Of a stretch of DNA of 64,000 nucleotides, positions 16,580-24,593 are shown piece after piece. Below the pieces are notes generated by a model. The model was given only the letters and a program-made list of their open reading frames with translations. It was not told the origin of the DNA and made no database searches. The stretch is from Fibrobacter sp. UWR2 (lineage in GTDB: Bacteria > Fibrobacterota > Fibrobacteria > Fibrobacterales > Fibrobacteraceae). The stretch is taken from contig NZ_MWQE01000012.1 in the NCBI RefSeq assembly GCF_002210285.1, forward strand, positions 1 through 64,000. The letters are read 5' to 3'. How positions within the stretch are numbered: position 1 is the first letter of the stretch; every line of letters starts with the position of its first letter. Made by a program: the position numbers and the translations under genes.

Positions 16580-16745
16580 AAAAAAAGGCATCCGTCCACG
16601 GTGGAACACTCGAAACTACTATTTAAAAAAGATAGCAGTGCCTTGGTGCTTCGTTTTTCACGTCAAAGCGCGCCTAAACTAGACCACAAGAGCCACGAGC
16701 TGTTATTATCTTGTTAGATCGGGCGTTAATCCGTGCGATGCCTGT
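16580..16745 (-). ncRNA. ssrS: Candidate 6S RNA
   Basis: On the minus strand a transcript of about 166 nt is framed by a closing stem: AGGCATC (16743-16737) pairs with GATGCCT (16592-16586), and CACGG (16735-16731) pairs with CCGTG (16601-16597); seven T follow. Inside is a large open region with a small hairpin on the 3' side (ACTGCTA / TAGTAGT) and an apical stem, which is the 6S RNA plan. It has its own promoter and lies just after zapA, the known 6S neighbour in many bacteria. Primary sequence of 6S is poorly conserved, so the identity rests on shape and place. Confidence 0.5.
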
Positions 16746-16751
16746 GTTACA

Positions 16752-16780
16752 AATATACCTTTATTTCTGGGCAGAATCAA
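16752..16780 (-). promoter_or_regulatory. Sigma-70-type promoter of the candidate 6S RNA
   Basis: Reading the minus strand, TTGATT is followed after 17 bp by TATATT (complement of 16752-16757), with a start expected near 16745. This is close to consensus and points into an otherwise gene-free stretch. Confidence 0.6.
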
Positions 16781-16821
16781 TAGGGCTTATGCCCTATTTT
16801 GCACTTTGTTTGTCATGGAAA

Positions 16822-16847
16822 TGTAAAAAGCCCAGCAATGCCGGGCT
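16822..16847 (-). terminator. Rho-independent terminator after zapA
   Basis: On the minus strand AGCCCGGC-ATT-GCTGGGCT is followed by five T. A second small hairpin (TAGGGC / GCCCTA, 16781-16796) lies between this and the candidate 6S promoter. Confidence 0.75.
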
Positions 16848-16879
16848 GAATGTAAAAACTGAATTACGTAGAGCGTGCC

Positions 16880-17209
16880 TTAGACCCAGTCGCTGTCGCG
16901 CGATTCCGGATGTTCCAGACCTTCGTCCAGGAGAGCCGCAATTTCCTTGATTCCATTGTTCAGTTCGTCGCGTTCCACCTTGACCTGGTGCAGCATTTTC
17001 CGGAGTTCCGAAATTTGCTGGCCGAATTCCAGTGCGAGCAGGGCGAATTTCTTGCCTGCTTCAAGGTTGTAGCGGTCGTAACTGGTGTAGCGTTCATCGA
17101 TGTAATCGATGATATCCTTCAATTCCCCGTCGGGAAGGTCGGTCCTGATCTGTAGCCGTTCGCCGGCTACAGTCACGCTTACGGACCTGTGTTGGTTCAA
17201 TTCTGCCAT
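16880..17209 (-). CDS. zapA: Cell division protein ZapA
   Basis: The 109-residue protein matches ZapA in length and layout: an N-terminal beta-rich domain (VSVTVAGERLQIRTDLPDGELKDIIDYIDERY) and a C-terminal coiled coil (FALLALEFGQQISELRKMLHQVKVERDEL). ZapA cross-links FtsZ filaments at the division site. It follows a long coiled-coil gene by 43 bp in the same direction and is followed by its own terminator and a candidate 6S RNA, a gene order recalling zapA-ssrS in proteobacteria. Confidence 0.85.
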   Translation of the reverse strand: MAELNQHRSVSVTVAGERLQIRTDLPDGELKDIIDYIDERYTSYDRYNLEAGKKFALLALEFGQQISELRKMLHQVKVERDELNNGIKEIAALLDEGLEHPESRDSDWV

Positions 17210-17252
17210 TATTTCATTCCTACGCCGAATGGATCGTCATCCATCAGCATCC

Positions 17253-18203
17253 TTAGCCGAAAAAACCGGTAGGCGAGCCTCCATTGCTCGCGAAAAGGTC
17301 CGGTTCCTTCTCATTGGCGGGGTGAATTTCGATGGGCTCTTCCTCTTCTTCGGCTGCCTGGTTGAAGTCGAGTTCGGGCTCGCTAAGTTCTTCGGCGGGT
17401 TCAACGACGGGCTCGCTGGCCTGCGCCTCGGCGACTTCAGGTTCGCCCTGTTCGGCGGGCGCCTCGGCCTGAACGGATTCCTCTACTGCGGGTTCTGCGG
17501 CCGGGGCTTCGCTTGCAGCCTCGGGTTCGTCAGTGAAGGACACGTTCACGGGAATCTCGGTGCCGAGTTCGCTTTCGATGGTCGAGACCATCTGCTTGAA
17601 CTGTTCCTGTGCCTGTAGGATTTCTTCGCCCTGTTCCTTGATGGTCTCGTTGAGGCTAGCCTTCTCGGCATTCAGGGCCTCGATGGCGGCATCCTTCTCG
17701 GCGATGGTCTTGTCGAGTTCCGCGATTTTCCCGTTGAGGATGGCCTCGTTCGCCTTGGAGGCGGCGCAGTCGTTGCGGAGGGCGTTGTTCGCCTCGTCCC
17801 TTTCGCGGATTTCGTCGGAAAGTTTTGCAATTTCGTTCTTGGTGGCTTCCAGGCTTTCGTTCGCCTGGCTCAGCATGGCGTTCTTCTCGTTGAGCATGCC
17901 TTCGAGTTCGGCGATGCGTGCGTTGGCGCCTTCGAGTGATCCGCGGAGCCCGTCAATTTCGCCCTGTTTCTGGTTTATGGCCTCGTCCTGTGCGGCAGCC
18001 TGGTTTGCGCGTGCCGTCAGTGCCGCCTTGCAGTCCGCTATTTCGCTGTTGAGACTCTCGACGACGAGGTCCCTGTCCTGCATTGCGGCCTCTTTGCTGG
18101 CTAGGCTCTGTTTTAGATTGGCGACCTCTTGCCGTAGGTTGCGGACGGTCGCCAGTACTCCATCCACCCGTTGCGAGAGAAGATTGATGTTCTCTGAATT
18201 CAT
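17253..18203 (-). CDS. Coiled-coil protein upstream of zapA, possible division factor
   Basis: The 316-residue protein is heptad-rich from residue 5 to about 215 (LRQEVANLKQSL, LEGMLNEKNAMLSQ, LDKTIAEKDAAIEAL) with no signal peptide or membrane segment, then turns into an acidic Glu/Ala/Pro-rich tail (residues 220-300). I do not recognise a named family. The N-terminal NLLSQRVDGVLATVRNLRQE recalls ZapB-like or leucine-zipper division proteins that lie next to zapA, and the 43-bp gap suggests co-transcription. A cytoplasmic scaffold role in division is inference. GGAG precedes the ATG. Confidence 0.6.
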   Translation of the reverse strand: MNSENINLLSQRVDGVLATVRNLRQEVANLKQSLASKEAAMQDRDLVVESLNSEIADCKAALTARANQAAAQDEAINQKQGEIDGLRGSLEGANARIAELEGMLNEKNAMLSQANESLEATKNEIAKLSDEIRERDEANNALRNDCAASKANEAILNGKIAELDKTIAEKDAAIEALNAEKASLNETIKEQGEEILQAQEQFKQMVSTIESELGTEIPVNVSFTDEPEAASEAPAAEPAVEESVQAEAPAEQGEPEVAEAQASEPVVEPAEELSEPELDFNQAAEEEEEPIEIHPANEKEPDLFASNGGSPTGFFG

Positions 18204-18292
18204 TTATCGCTCCGTAAAAATCAGGGGATACATATCACCAATAAAAAGATATATAAAAAAACTTGCCCAAAGTATGAAAAAAAACATAAAAA

Positions 18293-18320
18293 TTGACATA
18301 GCGCAAAAATGCGGTATTTT
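18293..18320 (+). promoter_or_regulatory. Probable uvrC promoter
   Basis: TTGACA (18293-18298), 16-bp spacer, TATTTT (18315-18320); the leader to the uvrC ATG would be about 45 bases. Confidence 0.55.
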
Positions 18321-18372
18321 TGATGTCGAGTTCCAATTTGTGCCGGAAGGGCTTTTTTACTTTTGAAAGCGT

Positions 18373-20232
18373 ATGCTTCCCGTGAACGAGCACATAGAAC
18401 GGCGCCTAGCCGAGCTCCCCGCGTTGCCGGGGGTCTACATTATGCGGAATTCGCAGGGGAAGATTATCTATATCGGCAAGGCGAAGGTGCTCAAGAACCG
18501 CGTGAGGAGCTACTTTGACGGCAGCGACCATGCGGGCCACCGGGCCGCGACACTCATGCTGCCCTTTATCCGCGACATCGAGTGGATTATTACCGAGAGC
18601 GAGTCCGAGGCGCTTATCCTGGAAGCGAACCTCATCCGCAAGCACACGCCCAAGTACAACGTGCTGCTGAAGGACGACAAGCATTTCCCGTACCTGGCGT
18701 TCTCGGTGCACGAAGACTTCCCGAGGCTGTTCCTTTCGCGTGCGGTGCGCAAGGACGGCTGCCAGTATTTTGGTCCGTACCTGAATTCCCGAATGATAGC
18801 ACAGTTGCAGGACATTGCCGCACGGCTCTTCAAGATACGCGAATGCAAGCTGAAACTCCCGCTCAAGACCCCGCAAAGGCCCTGCCTCAATTACCACATA
18901 GGGCGGTGTAGCGCCCCCTGCGCGGGGCTTATAACGAAGGAGGAGTACCACAAGGCGGTGCTCCAGACGCAGATGCTCCTGAACGGCAAGCGCGACGACC
19001 TGATTGGGCAATGGGAACGCGAAATGCAGGAGGCGAGCGACCGGCTGGATTTCGAAACGGCGATGAAAAAGCGCGACGCCATCGAGGCTTTGCGGGCCAC
19101 GGGAATCCACCAGAAGACGGACGTGACCGACCCGAACCTTTCCCTCGATGTGCTGAGCCTGCGCCGCAACGGAACGATGGCGGCCGCCGTCATTTTCGAG
19201 TACAGGAACGGCGTGTTGAGCGGCCGCCGCCACTACCGCCTGGAATGCAAGCTCGAAGAAGACGAGGCGGGCATCCTCCAGCAGATGCTGGTGCAGTGGT
19301 ACCTGGACGTGGAACACATTCCGGGCGAGATTGCGACGGACGTGATTCTGGATGCGGACCGCGAGCCCCTTGAACAGGCGCTCGCCAAGAATGCGGGCCA
19401 CAAGGTGAATATCACGAACCCGCAGCGCGGCGAGAAGGTCGGGTTCCTCAAGCTGGCTGGCGCGAACGCCGACATGATTCTGGTGGAAATGCGCGCCGAA
19501 GTGCAAAAATACAGCGAAATCGACCAGAGCGTCTTTGAACTGCAGAAGGTGCTGGGCCTCAAGAAGACTCCCTTCCGCATCGAGTGCGTCGACATCTCGC
19601 ACCTCTCGGGCACGAACACGGTGGCGAGTCTCGTAGCCTTCAAGAACGGCAAGCCCGACAAGGCGAACTACCGCAAGTTCATCATCAAGACGGTCACGGG
19701 TGTGGATGACTTTGCGAGCATGCGCGAGGTGATGACCCGCCGTATCCGCCGGCTGGAAGAAGAAGGTACGCCGATGCCCGACCTCTGGGTATGCGACGGC
19801 GGTAAGGGCCAGGTAGATGCCACCATGGAGATTCTTAAAGAACTCGGGCACGACAAGGATCTGCCGCTCATCGGGCTTGCGAAGCGCCTCGAAGAAATCG
19901 TGTTCCCTGACGACCGCAAGAGCATCGTGCTGCACCGCACGAGCCCCGCGCTAAAGCTTTTGCAGAACGCCCGCGACGAGGCGCACCGCTTTGCCATCAC
20001 GTACCAGAGGAGCAAGCGCAAGAAGGACTTGGAAGTGGAATGGCTCAAGATGCCCGGTGTGGGTCATGAGACCCGCGTGAAAATCCTTTCCAAGTACAGG
20101 AGCGCCGAGGCCTTCATGGCGGCCCCGCTCGAAGACATCGTCGACTTGCTGGGGAAGGTGCGCGGGAACAGCGTCCGCGAACAGGTAAAAGAATACTGCG
20201 CGAAATTTATTGAACCGCCTGCGGACATGTAG
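18373..20232 (+). CDS. uvrC: Excinuclease ABC subunit C (UvrC)
   Basis: The 619-residue nucleotide-excision-repair nuclease makes both incisions around a lesion after UvrAB loading. The GIY-YIG N-terminal domain is seen as PGVYIMRNSQGKIIYIGKA, followed by a Cys-rich segment (CLNYHIGRCSAPCAG), a UvrB-interacting UVR segment near residue 210, the RNase H-like C-terminal nuclease (ECVDISHLSGTN; VCDGGKGQVDA) and a terminal helix-hairpin-helix region (MPGVGHETRVKILSKY). Length and domain order are normal. It is monocistronic, with a consensus-like promoter and a terminator. Confidence 0.97.
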   Translation: MLPVNEHIERRLAELPALPGVYIMRNSQGKIIYIGKAKVLKNRVRSYFDGSDHAGHRAATLMLPFIRDIEWIITESESEALILEANLIRKHTPKYNVLLKDDKHFPYLAFSVHEDFPRLFLSRAVRKDGCQYFGPYLNSRMIAQLQDIAARLFKIRECKLKLPLKTPQRPCLNYHIGRCSAPCAGLITKEEYHKAVLQTQMLLNGKRDDLIGQWEREMQEASDRLDFETAMKKRDAIEALRATGIHQKTDVTDPNLSLDVLSLRRNGTMAAAVIFEYRNGVLSGRRHYRLECKLEEDEAGILQQMLVQWYLDVEHIPGEIATDVILDADREPLEQALAKNAGHKVNITNPQRGEKVGFLKLAGANADMILVEMRAEVQKYSEIDQSVFELQKVLGLKKTPFRIECVDISHLSGTNTVASLVAFKNGKPDKANYRKFIIKTVTGVDDFASMREVMTRRIRRLEEEGTPMPDLWVCDGGKGQVDATMEILKELGHDKDLPLIGLAKRLEEIVFPDDRKSIVLHRTSPALKLLQNARDEAHRFAITYQRSKRKKDLEVEWLKMPGVGHETRVKILSKYRSAEAFMAAPLEDIVDLLGKVRGNSVREQVKEYCAKFIEPPADM

Positions 20233-20281
20233 CCTGCGCACGGTACAAAAAAGGCCCGCTTTTGCGGACCCTTAACTTGTC

Positions 20282-20307
20282 ATCCTCGCGACGGCGAGGA
20301 TCTTTTT
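20282..20307 (+). terminator. Rho-independent terminator after uvrC
   Basis: ATCCTCGC (20282-20289) pairs with GCGAGGAT (20294-20301), followed by C and five T. It sits in the gap to the convergent FISUMP gene. Confidence 0.75.
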
Positions 20308-20313
20308 AAACTT

Positions 20314-21186
20314 CTATTCCTGCACACAGCGCACGTTGTAGGCGCGTTCCGTCCCGGAGCCATTCTGCAACACATGTTCATGGTCGCCATCGTAGTTCTT
20401 GACGCGGAAGGAGTTGTTGTTACCGCTTTCTTGTATCCATATGTAGCCTTGGTCGCCGTCATGGCCGAATTCGGTCAATGCGCCGTCGGCGAGTATGAAG
20501 CGTCCACCGATACTCCACCATTCGTGTTCCACGGCTGCGTCGAGTGCAGTTACTTCATCGGCGGTGGGGAGTCTCCATCCGGACGGGCAGGCGCGCATGG
20601 CGGCGGAGTAGGTGTAGTAGCGCCCGTACTTGGCGCAGTGGTCTTCACCGCCCTCGAGGGAGCAGAAACTGTTGGAGGTCTCGTAGTTCAGGTTTTCCGC
20701 CATCCACATTTTGCCTGCGACGTTCTGCAGCTTGTAGTTCTTGCCGTCACGCTTGTCGGTCATCCTGTCGCCGTTGACCTCGGGCGGTTCGGAGGATTCC
20801 GAAGACATCTCGATGATAATCTTTTCGCTTGAACTGGATGCGACGGAAGAGGAGGAGGAGTTGAGCCTGGCGTCGCAGTTTTCGTCCCAGCAGAAGATGC
20901 CGCTGCTGGGGTAGCTGTACACGACTTCTTCGGAATCGGAGACAAACACCTGCTGGTGCGTCGTGTCCTTAGGACTGGAACTGCCCTTGGCGCTGGAACT
21001 GGAGGCCTTTGTGCTGCTGCTGGATTTGGCTTTTTCGGTAGAGGATTTTCCACCCGAGGAATCGGAGGATTCTACGGTTGCTTCACCATCGTCATCGAGC
21101 GGGTCCAGACCCTTATCTTTGACAGTACATGCCGCAAAAAGCGAGAAAACACCCAAAACACCCACAAACAGAACGTATTTTTTCAT
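20314..21186 (-). CDS. FISUMP-domain lipoprotein
   Basis: The 290-residue protein has a lipoprotein signal (lipobox LFAAC, Cys20), a Ser/Lys-rich linker (residues 40-130) and a C-terminal Fibrobacter major paralogous domain. The domain hallmarks are all visible: DGKNYKLQNVAGKMWMAENLNYE, the AKYGRYYTYSAAMRACPSGWRLPTADE run, and the terminal YNVRCVQE. Several Cys are conserved and probably form disulfides. The family is abundant in Fibrobacter and presumed to be at the cell surface, but its biochemical role is unknown. It converges on uvrC and stands alone. Confidence 0.9.
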   Translation of the reverse strand: MKKYVLFVGVLGVFSLFAACTVKDKGLDPLDDDGEATVESSDSSGGKSSTEKAKSSSSTKASSSSAKGSSSPKDTTHQQVFVSDSEEVVYSYPSSGIFCWDENCDARLNSSSSSVASSSSEKIIIEMSSESSEPPEVNGDRMTDKRDGKNYKLQNVAGKMWMAENLNYETSNSFCSLEGGEDHCAKYGRYYTYSAAMRACPSGWRLPTADEVTALDAAVEHEWWSIGGRFILADGALTEFGHDGDQGYIWIQESGNNNSFRVKNYDGDHEHVLQNGSGTERAYNVRCVQE

Positions 21187-21254
21187 ACCCCCAAATATAC
21201 TTTACAATTGGCAGGGTTAACAGAAAAAACTTTTTTACTATCTTTGATATCACT

Positions 21255-21647
21255 ATGAGCAACGTTGAAATTTTCGACACGACATTTGCCATGACTATCC
21301 TTGTCATTTTGGCGCTCTGCATCCCGACCGTCCTCCTCCTTGCCAACTGGTTTTTGCACCCGGGCAAGATCAAGAACGTGCTCATCAAGGGGTCTGCCTA
21401 CGAGTGCGGCCTTGCCCACGTTTCTGGCACGGCTAACGAGCGCTACCCCGTGAAATACTACCTGGTTGCCATGCTTTTCCTCGTTTTTGACCTGGAAGTG
21501 GCGTTCCTCTACCCCTGGACGGTCCAGTTCCTTGCCGGCGGCTGGGAACTCCTGTTCGTACTCCTCGGGTTCCTGTTCATCCTCGAAGCGGGCTATATCT
21601 ACCTGTACAAGAAGGGTGTGCTCGACTGGACGAGCATCAAGGACTAG
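21255..21647 (+). CDS. nuoA: NADH-quinone oxidoreductase subunit A (NuoA), unlinked to other nuo genes
   Basis: The 130-residue protein has three membrane helices and the NuoA signature YECG (residue 54 region), followed by the RYPVKYYLVAMLFLVFDLEVAFLYPW stretch, which carries the conserved acidic loop. NuoA is a membrane subunit of complex I near the quinone chamber. ATG 21255 is chosen because the family starts just before the first helix; the upstream extension to 21129 is not coding. No ribosome-binding site is evident. The gene is followed directly by a terminator and an oppositely oriented gene, so nuoB and the rest are not here. Confidence 0.9.
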   Translation: MSNVEIFDTTFAMTILVILALCIPTVLLLANWFLHPGKIKNVLIKGSAYECGLAHVSGTANERYPVKYYLVAMLFLVFDLEVAFLYPWTVQFLAGGWELLFVLLGFLFILEAGYIYLYKKGVLDWTSIKD

Positions 21648-21676
21648 AGTTTTTTCGGCTATTCTATCTCAAAATA

Positions 21677-21714
21677 AAAAGTGCGGATTCCACCGGGAGT
21701 CCGCACTTTTTATG
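21677..21714 (+). terminator. Rho-independent terminator after nuoA
   Basis: AAAAGTGCGGATTCC and GGAGTCCGCACTTTT form a long hairpin with a T-rich end; being nearly symmetric, it may also work on the other strand. Confidence 0.85.
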
Positions 21715-21794
21715 TATACAGAAGGGCTCAAAATGCTCTCTTTTGGGTGGTTCGTGCCGTGATTTAAATCACCTTAAAATGCCCGGCGGAAGGT

Positions 21795-22940
21795 CTAAAA
21801 CGCTTCTCTAAAGTAGAACGTCATGCCGAGGCTCTTGAAATCCACCCAGGAGAATTCGGCGCGGGCATACAGGCGCTCGCTCTTGTTGAGTGCGAACTTG
21901 CCCCCGAACCCGACGGCGCGGTGCCATTTGTTGCGCATGAGCTGGCTGAAATACGGCCCGACCTTGCCGCCTTCGAAGAATATGTCGCCGGCGAGCCTCC
22001 AGAAGAGTTCCTTGCGGAGTTCCACCTGCAGCACGGTCGCCTGATTGTCGCGGAAATACTTTGTCTCTACTCCGCGGAAACGCTTGATGCCGTCGGGGCC
22101 TGCCATGTACTCGAAGGGCACATCGCCATCGGTGCGCTGCCACAGGAGGGCAACAGCCATCGAAGTGTTCCAGATGGTCTCGCCGTAGGCGCGCAAGTCT
22201 AGTTCCTGGTACGTGAACCCGAAGTCACCGAACGCATCGCTGTAGAAACGGTGCTCCCACTGGAAGAGCACGCCGTGTCGCGCCCAGTTGGGGTTGTCGC
22301 GCGTGTCGAAAGTGAGGTGGTACCCGAGGGCGTTGCGCCAGCCGTCCGTGTTTGTGGGCTGGACTATTTCGCCGTCGTATTCCCTGAATTCCATCTCGCT
22401 GTGGTTGATGTCGAGCACCATGCCGTAGCGGAAGTTCTGGAGTGCCTGCGGGAGCCCGAGGTTCGATTCTACGAGCGCCATGAAGAAAAATGTCTCGCGG
22501 TCGAAACTGATGTAGTCGTCGATGTCGACGTCGTTGCCGATGCCAAAGAAGTGCCCGACCCAGTTCTGGTAACGGAAATCGAGCCAGCCCGAAATGCGGT
22601 CATGTGCAAGGTAAAAATAGGGCGTGGCTGCAAACTGGAACTGCTTGCGCGTGGAACCGTAGGCGGCGATGTCTATCTCTTGCGAGTTGCCGCCCTTGAA
22701 CGATGACGGAATAAAGAAGTTCACCATCGCGCCGTACTGGAGCTCCGTCTCTTCGGTATAGCCGAGTACGGGCACGGCACTCCACCACTGGAAATGCGAA
22801 GTATCCGCGGCGGCGGAATCCGCGGTTTGCGCCAGGGCGGGCGCCGGAAGCAGTGTCCCGATGAGCATGGCGGCGAGAAATGTCGTTATACGGGTCGTCA
22901 CATAGGGAAATTTAGTTAAATAATGGCGAAATTTTATCAT
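21795..22940 (-). CDS. Outer-membrane beta-barrel protein, BamA/TamA-like (surface antigen D15 fold)
   Basis: The 381-residue protein has a signal peptide (FLAAMLIGTLLPAPALAQ) and a beta-barrel made of alternating strands ending in a C-terminal Phe (MTFYFREAF). The FRGVETKYFRDNQATVLQVELRKEL stretch with its RFRG motif is the signature of the Omp85/D15 barrel, where the loop enters the lumen. There is no room for POTRA domains, so this is a POTRA-less Omp85 relative rather than BamA itself. ATG 22940 is preferred to the TTG at 22949. Function is unknown; it stands alone. Confidence 0.7.
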   Translation of the reverse strand: MIKFRHYLTKFPYVTTRITTFLAAMLIGTLLPAPALAQTADSAAADTSHFQWWSAVPVLGYTEETELQYGAMVNFFIPSSFKGGNSQEIDIAAYGSTRKQFQFAATPYFYLAHDRISGWLDFRYQNWVGHFFGIGNDVDIDDYISFDRETFFFMALVESNLGLPQALQNFRYGMVLDINHSEMEFREYDGEIVQPTNTDGWRNALGYHLTFDTRDNPNWARHGVLFQWEHRFYSDAFGDFGFTYQELDLRAYGETIWNTSMAVALLWQRTDGDVPFEYMAGPDGIKRFRGVETKYFRDNQATVLQVELRKELFWRLAGDIFFEGGKVGPYFSQLMRNKWHRAVGFGGKFALNKSERLYARAEFSWVDFKSLGMTFYFREAF

Positions 22941-23065
22941 TTGTCGCAAAATTCGCTCTTTTACATTTTGTAAATAGTTTTTGTTTTGGGGCTTTCTTTT
23001 AACGTTTTTTGGAAATTATATTATAAATGGGTGTGGTGTGGGGAATGGTTGGTAAAGGAGACAGA

Positions 23066-24589
23066 ATGAACAAGTTCTTTGGTGCAGCCCTTGCATTTGG
23101 GTTGTGTTCGGCTATATCTGCTGAAATTCCCCTTAATTTTGACGTGGAAAATCGCGGCAAGGATCTGGGCGCTACGGCAGGTGAACTCAAGACAAACAAC
23201 AAATTGCCCGATCCGTTCCAGTTCCATGACGGTTCCAAGGTCACCAAGTATGGCGACTGGAGCAAGCGTCGTAACGAAATCAAGGCGGATATCGAAAAAT
23301 ACGAGATTGGCGACAAGCCGATTCCTTCCGACGTGAGCGCTACCTACAGTGGCGGCACCCTCACGGTGACGGTCAAGGAAGGCGGCAAGACGATGACCAT
23401 TACCTCCAAGTTCAGTATGCCTTCCGGTAACGGACCGCATCCGATTATCATCGGCATGAACAGCGGTACGGGCTCGCTTTCATCGAGCCTGTTTAGCGGC
23501 TTTGTGCAGGTACCCTTCAGCCATGACCAGGTGGCAAAATATTCCATGAACGGCCAGAAGGACACGAACGTGGGCTTCTACAAGTTCTATGGAAACAAGA
23601 ATTCCAATGGTGACTATTCCGCATGGTCGTGGGGCGTGAGCCGCCTTATCGATGGCCTTGCTTTGATTGCCGACGAATACCACCTCGACATGAGCAAGAT
23701 TGCGGTCACGGGCTGCTCCTATGCCGGCAAGATGGCCCTCTTCGCGGGCGCCTTCGACGAGCGCGTGACGCTCACCATCGCCCAGGAATCGGGTGGCGGC
23801 GGCATCAACTCCTGGCGTACTTCCGATGATTTTGCCAAGCGCGGCACGAACATCGAGAAGATTGACAACACGAACTACAGCTGGTTCATGCAGAGCCTAC
23901 AGCGTCAGGACCCCTACAAGCTCCCGCACGATCACCATGAACTCATTGCCATGATTGCCCCGCGTGCCGTGATTGCACTTGGCAACCCCGGCTACGAATG
24001 GCTCGGCGACGAATCGGGCTACAAGTCCATGATGGCGGCGACCGAAGTGTGGAAGGCCATGGGCATCGAGGACCGCATCGGCTTCGACTTTACCGGCGGC
24101 CATGAGCATTGCCAGGCGGCTAGTAGCCAGACTAAGTCCGTGACGGCGTTCGTGGACAAGTTCCTCCGCAACAAGGATGCCAATACCGATATCCACGTGA
24201 AGCCCACGAACGGCAAGGGATTCAAGATTGACAACTATGCGGACTGGATAGCCTGGGAAACGCCGACCCTCCCGTACGAGGAAGCGCCCATTGATACGCA
24301 GACCGTTGTTCCTCCCGATACGCAGAGCGTTGAACCGCCTCCGTCTTCCCTTGCTAGCGACTGTTCTGCTCCGGCTCTCGGGATGCGCGTGGCTACGGGT
24401 CGTCTGGAAGTCACCGGTGCGCCGGATGGTGCACGCGTGAAACTCTACGACGTGCGCGGTAACGTGGTGGCGACGCTGGGTGCGACTGGTGGCGACCTCC
24501 CGAAGGTCAAGGGAAGGTTCCTCGCTGTTGTCGAAAGCGCTTCTGGGTCACGTCTCATGACAAAGGCTATCATAAATACCGGATTCTAG
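23066..24589 (+). CDS. Secreted CE15-type glucuronoyl esterase with C-terminal sorting module
   Basis: The 507-residue protein has a 19-residue signal peptide, an alpha/beta-hydrolase domain to about residue 390 and a C-terminal module. The nucleophile elbow is TGCSYAGKMAL (Ser218), followed by AQESGGGGINSWR and later GGHEHCQ with the catalytic His, all as in CE15. CE15 enzymes cleave the ester between glucuronoyl side chains of xylan and lignin. The residue after the serine, Arg in the usual GCSRxGK, is Tyr here. AAAGGAG lies 5 bases before ATG 23066. The CE6-type gene starts 4 bp later, giving a two-gene xylan de-esterification operon. Confidence 0.82.
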   Translation: MNKFFGAALAFGLCSAISAEIPLNFDVENRGKDLGATAGELKTNNKLPDPFQFHDGSKVTKYGDWSKRRNEIKADIEKYEIGDKPIPSDVSATYSGGTLTVTVKEGGKTMTITSKFSMPSGNGPHPIIIGMNSGTGSLSSSLFSGFVQVPFSHDQVAKYSMNGQKDTNVGFYKFYGNKNSNGDYSAWSWGVSRLIDGLALIADEYHLDMSKIAVTGCSYAGKMALFAGAFDERVTLTIAQESGGGGINSWRTSDDFAKRGTNIEKIDNTNYSWFMQSLQRQDPYKLPHDHHELIAMIAPRAVIALGNPGYEWLGDESGYKSMMAATEVWKAMGIEDRIGFDFTGGHEHCQAASSQTKSVTAFVDKFLRNKDANTDIHVKPTNGKGFKIDNYADWIAWETPTLPYEEAPIDTQTVVPPDTQSVEPPPSSLASDCSAPALGMRVATGRLEVTGAPDGARVKLYDVRGNVVATLGATGGDLPKVKGRFLAVVESASGSRLMTKAIINTGF

Positions 24590-24593
24590 AAAT

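Noticed and set aside
16580-16745. SRP (4.5S) RNA
   Set aside because: A GAAGCACCAAGGCA stretch recalls the SRP loop, but the conserved GGAAGG asymmetric-loop pair is missing and the closing-stem architecture fits 6S better.
16580-16745. tmRNA or tRNA fragment
   Set aside because: A TTTCGAGTGTTCCACC stretch resembles a T arm, but there is no acceptor stem, no tag reading frame, and the transcript is too short.
18406-19935. 509-codon open frame on the minus strand
   Set aside because: Antisense of uvrC with no ribosome-binding site or family-like composition.
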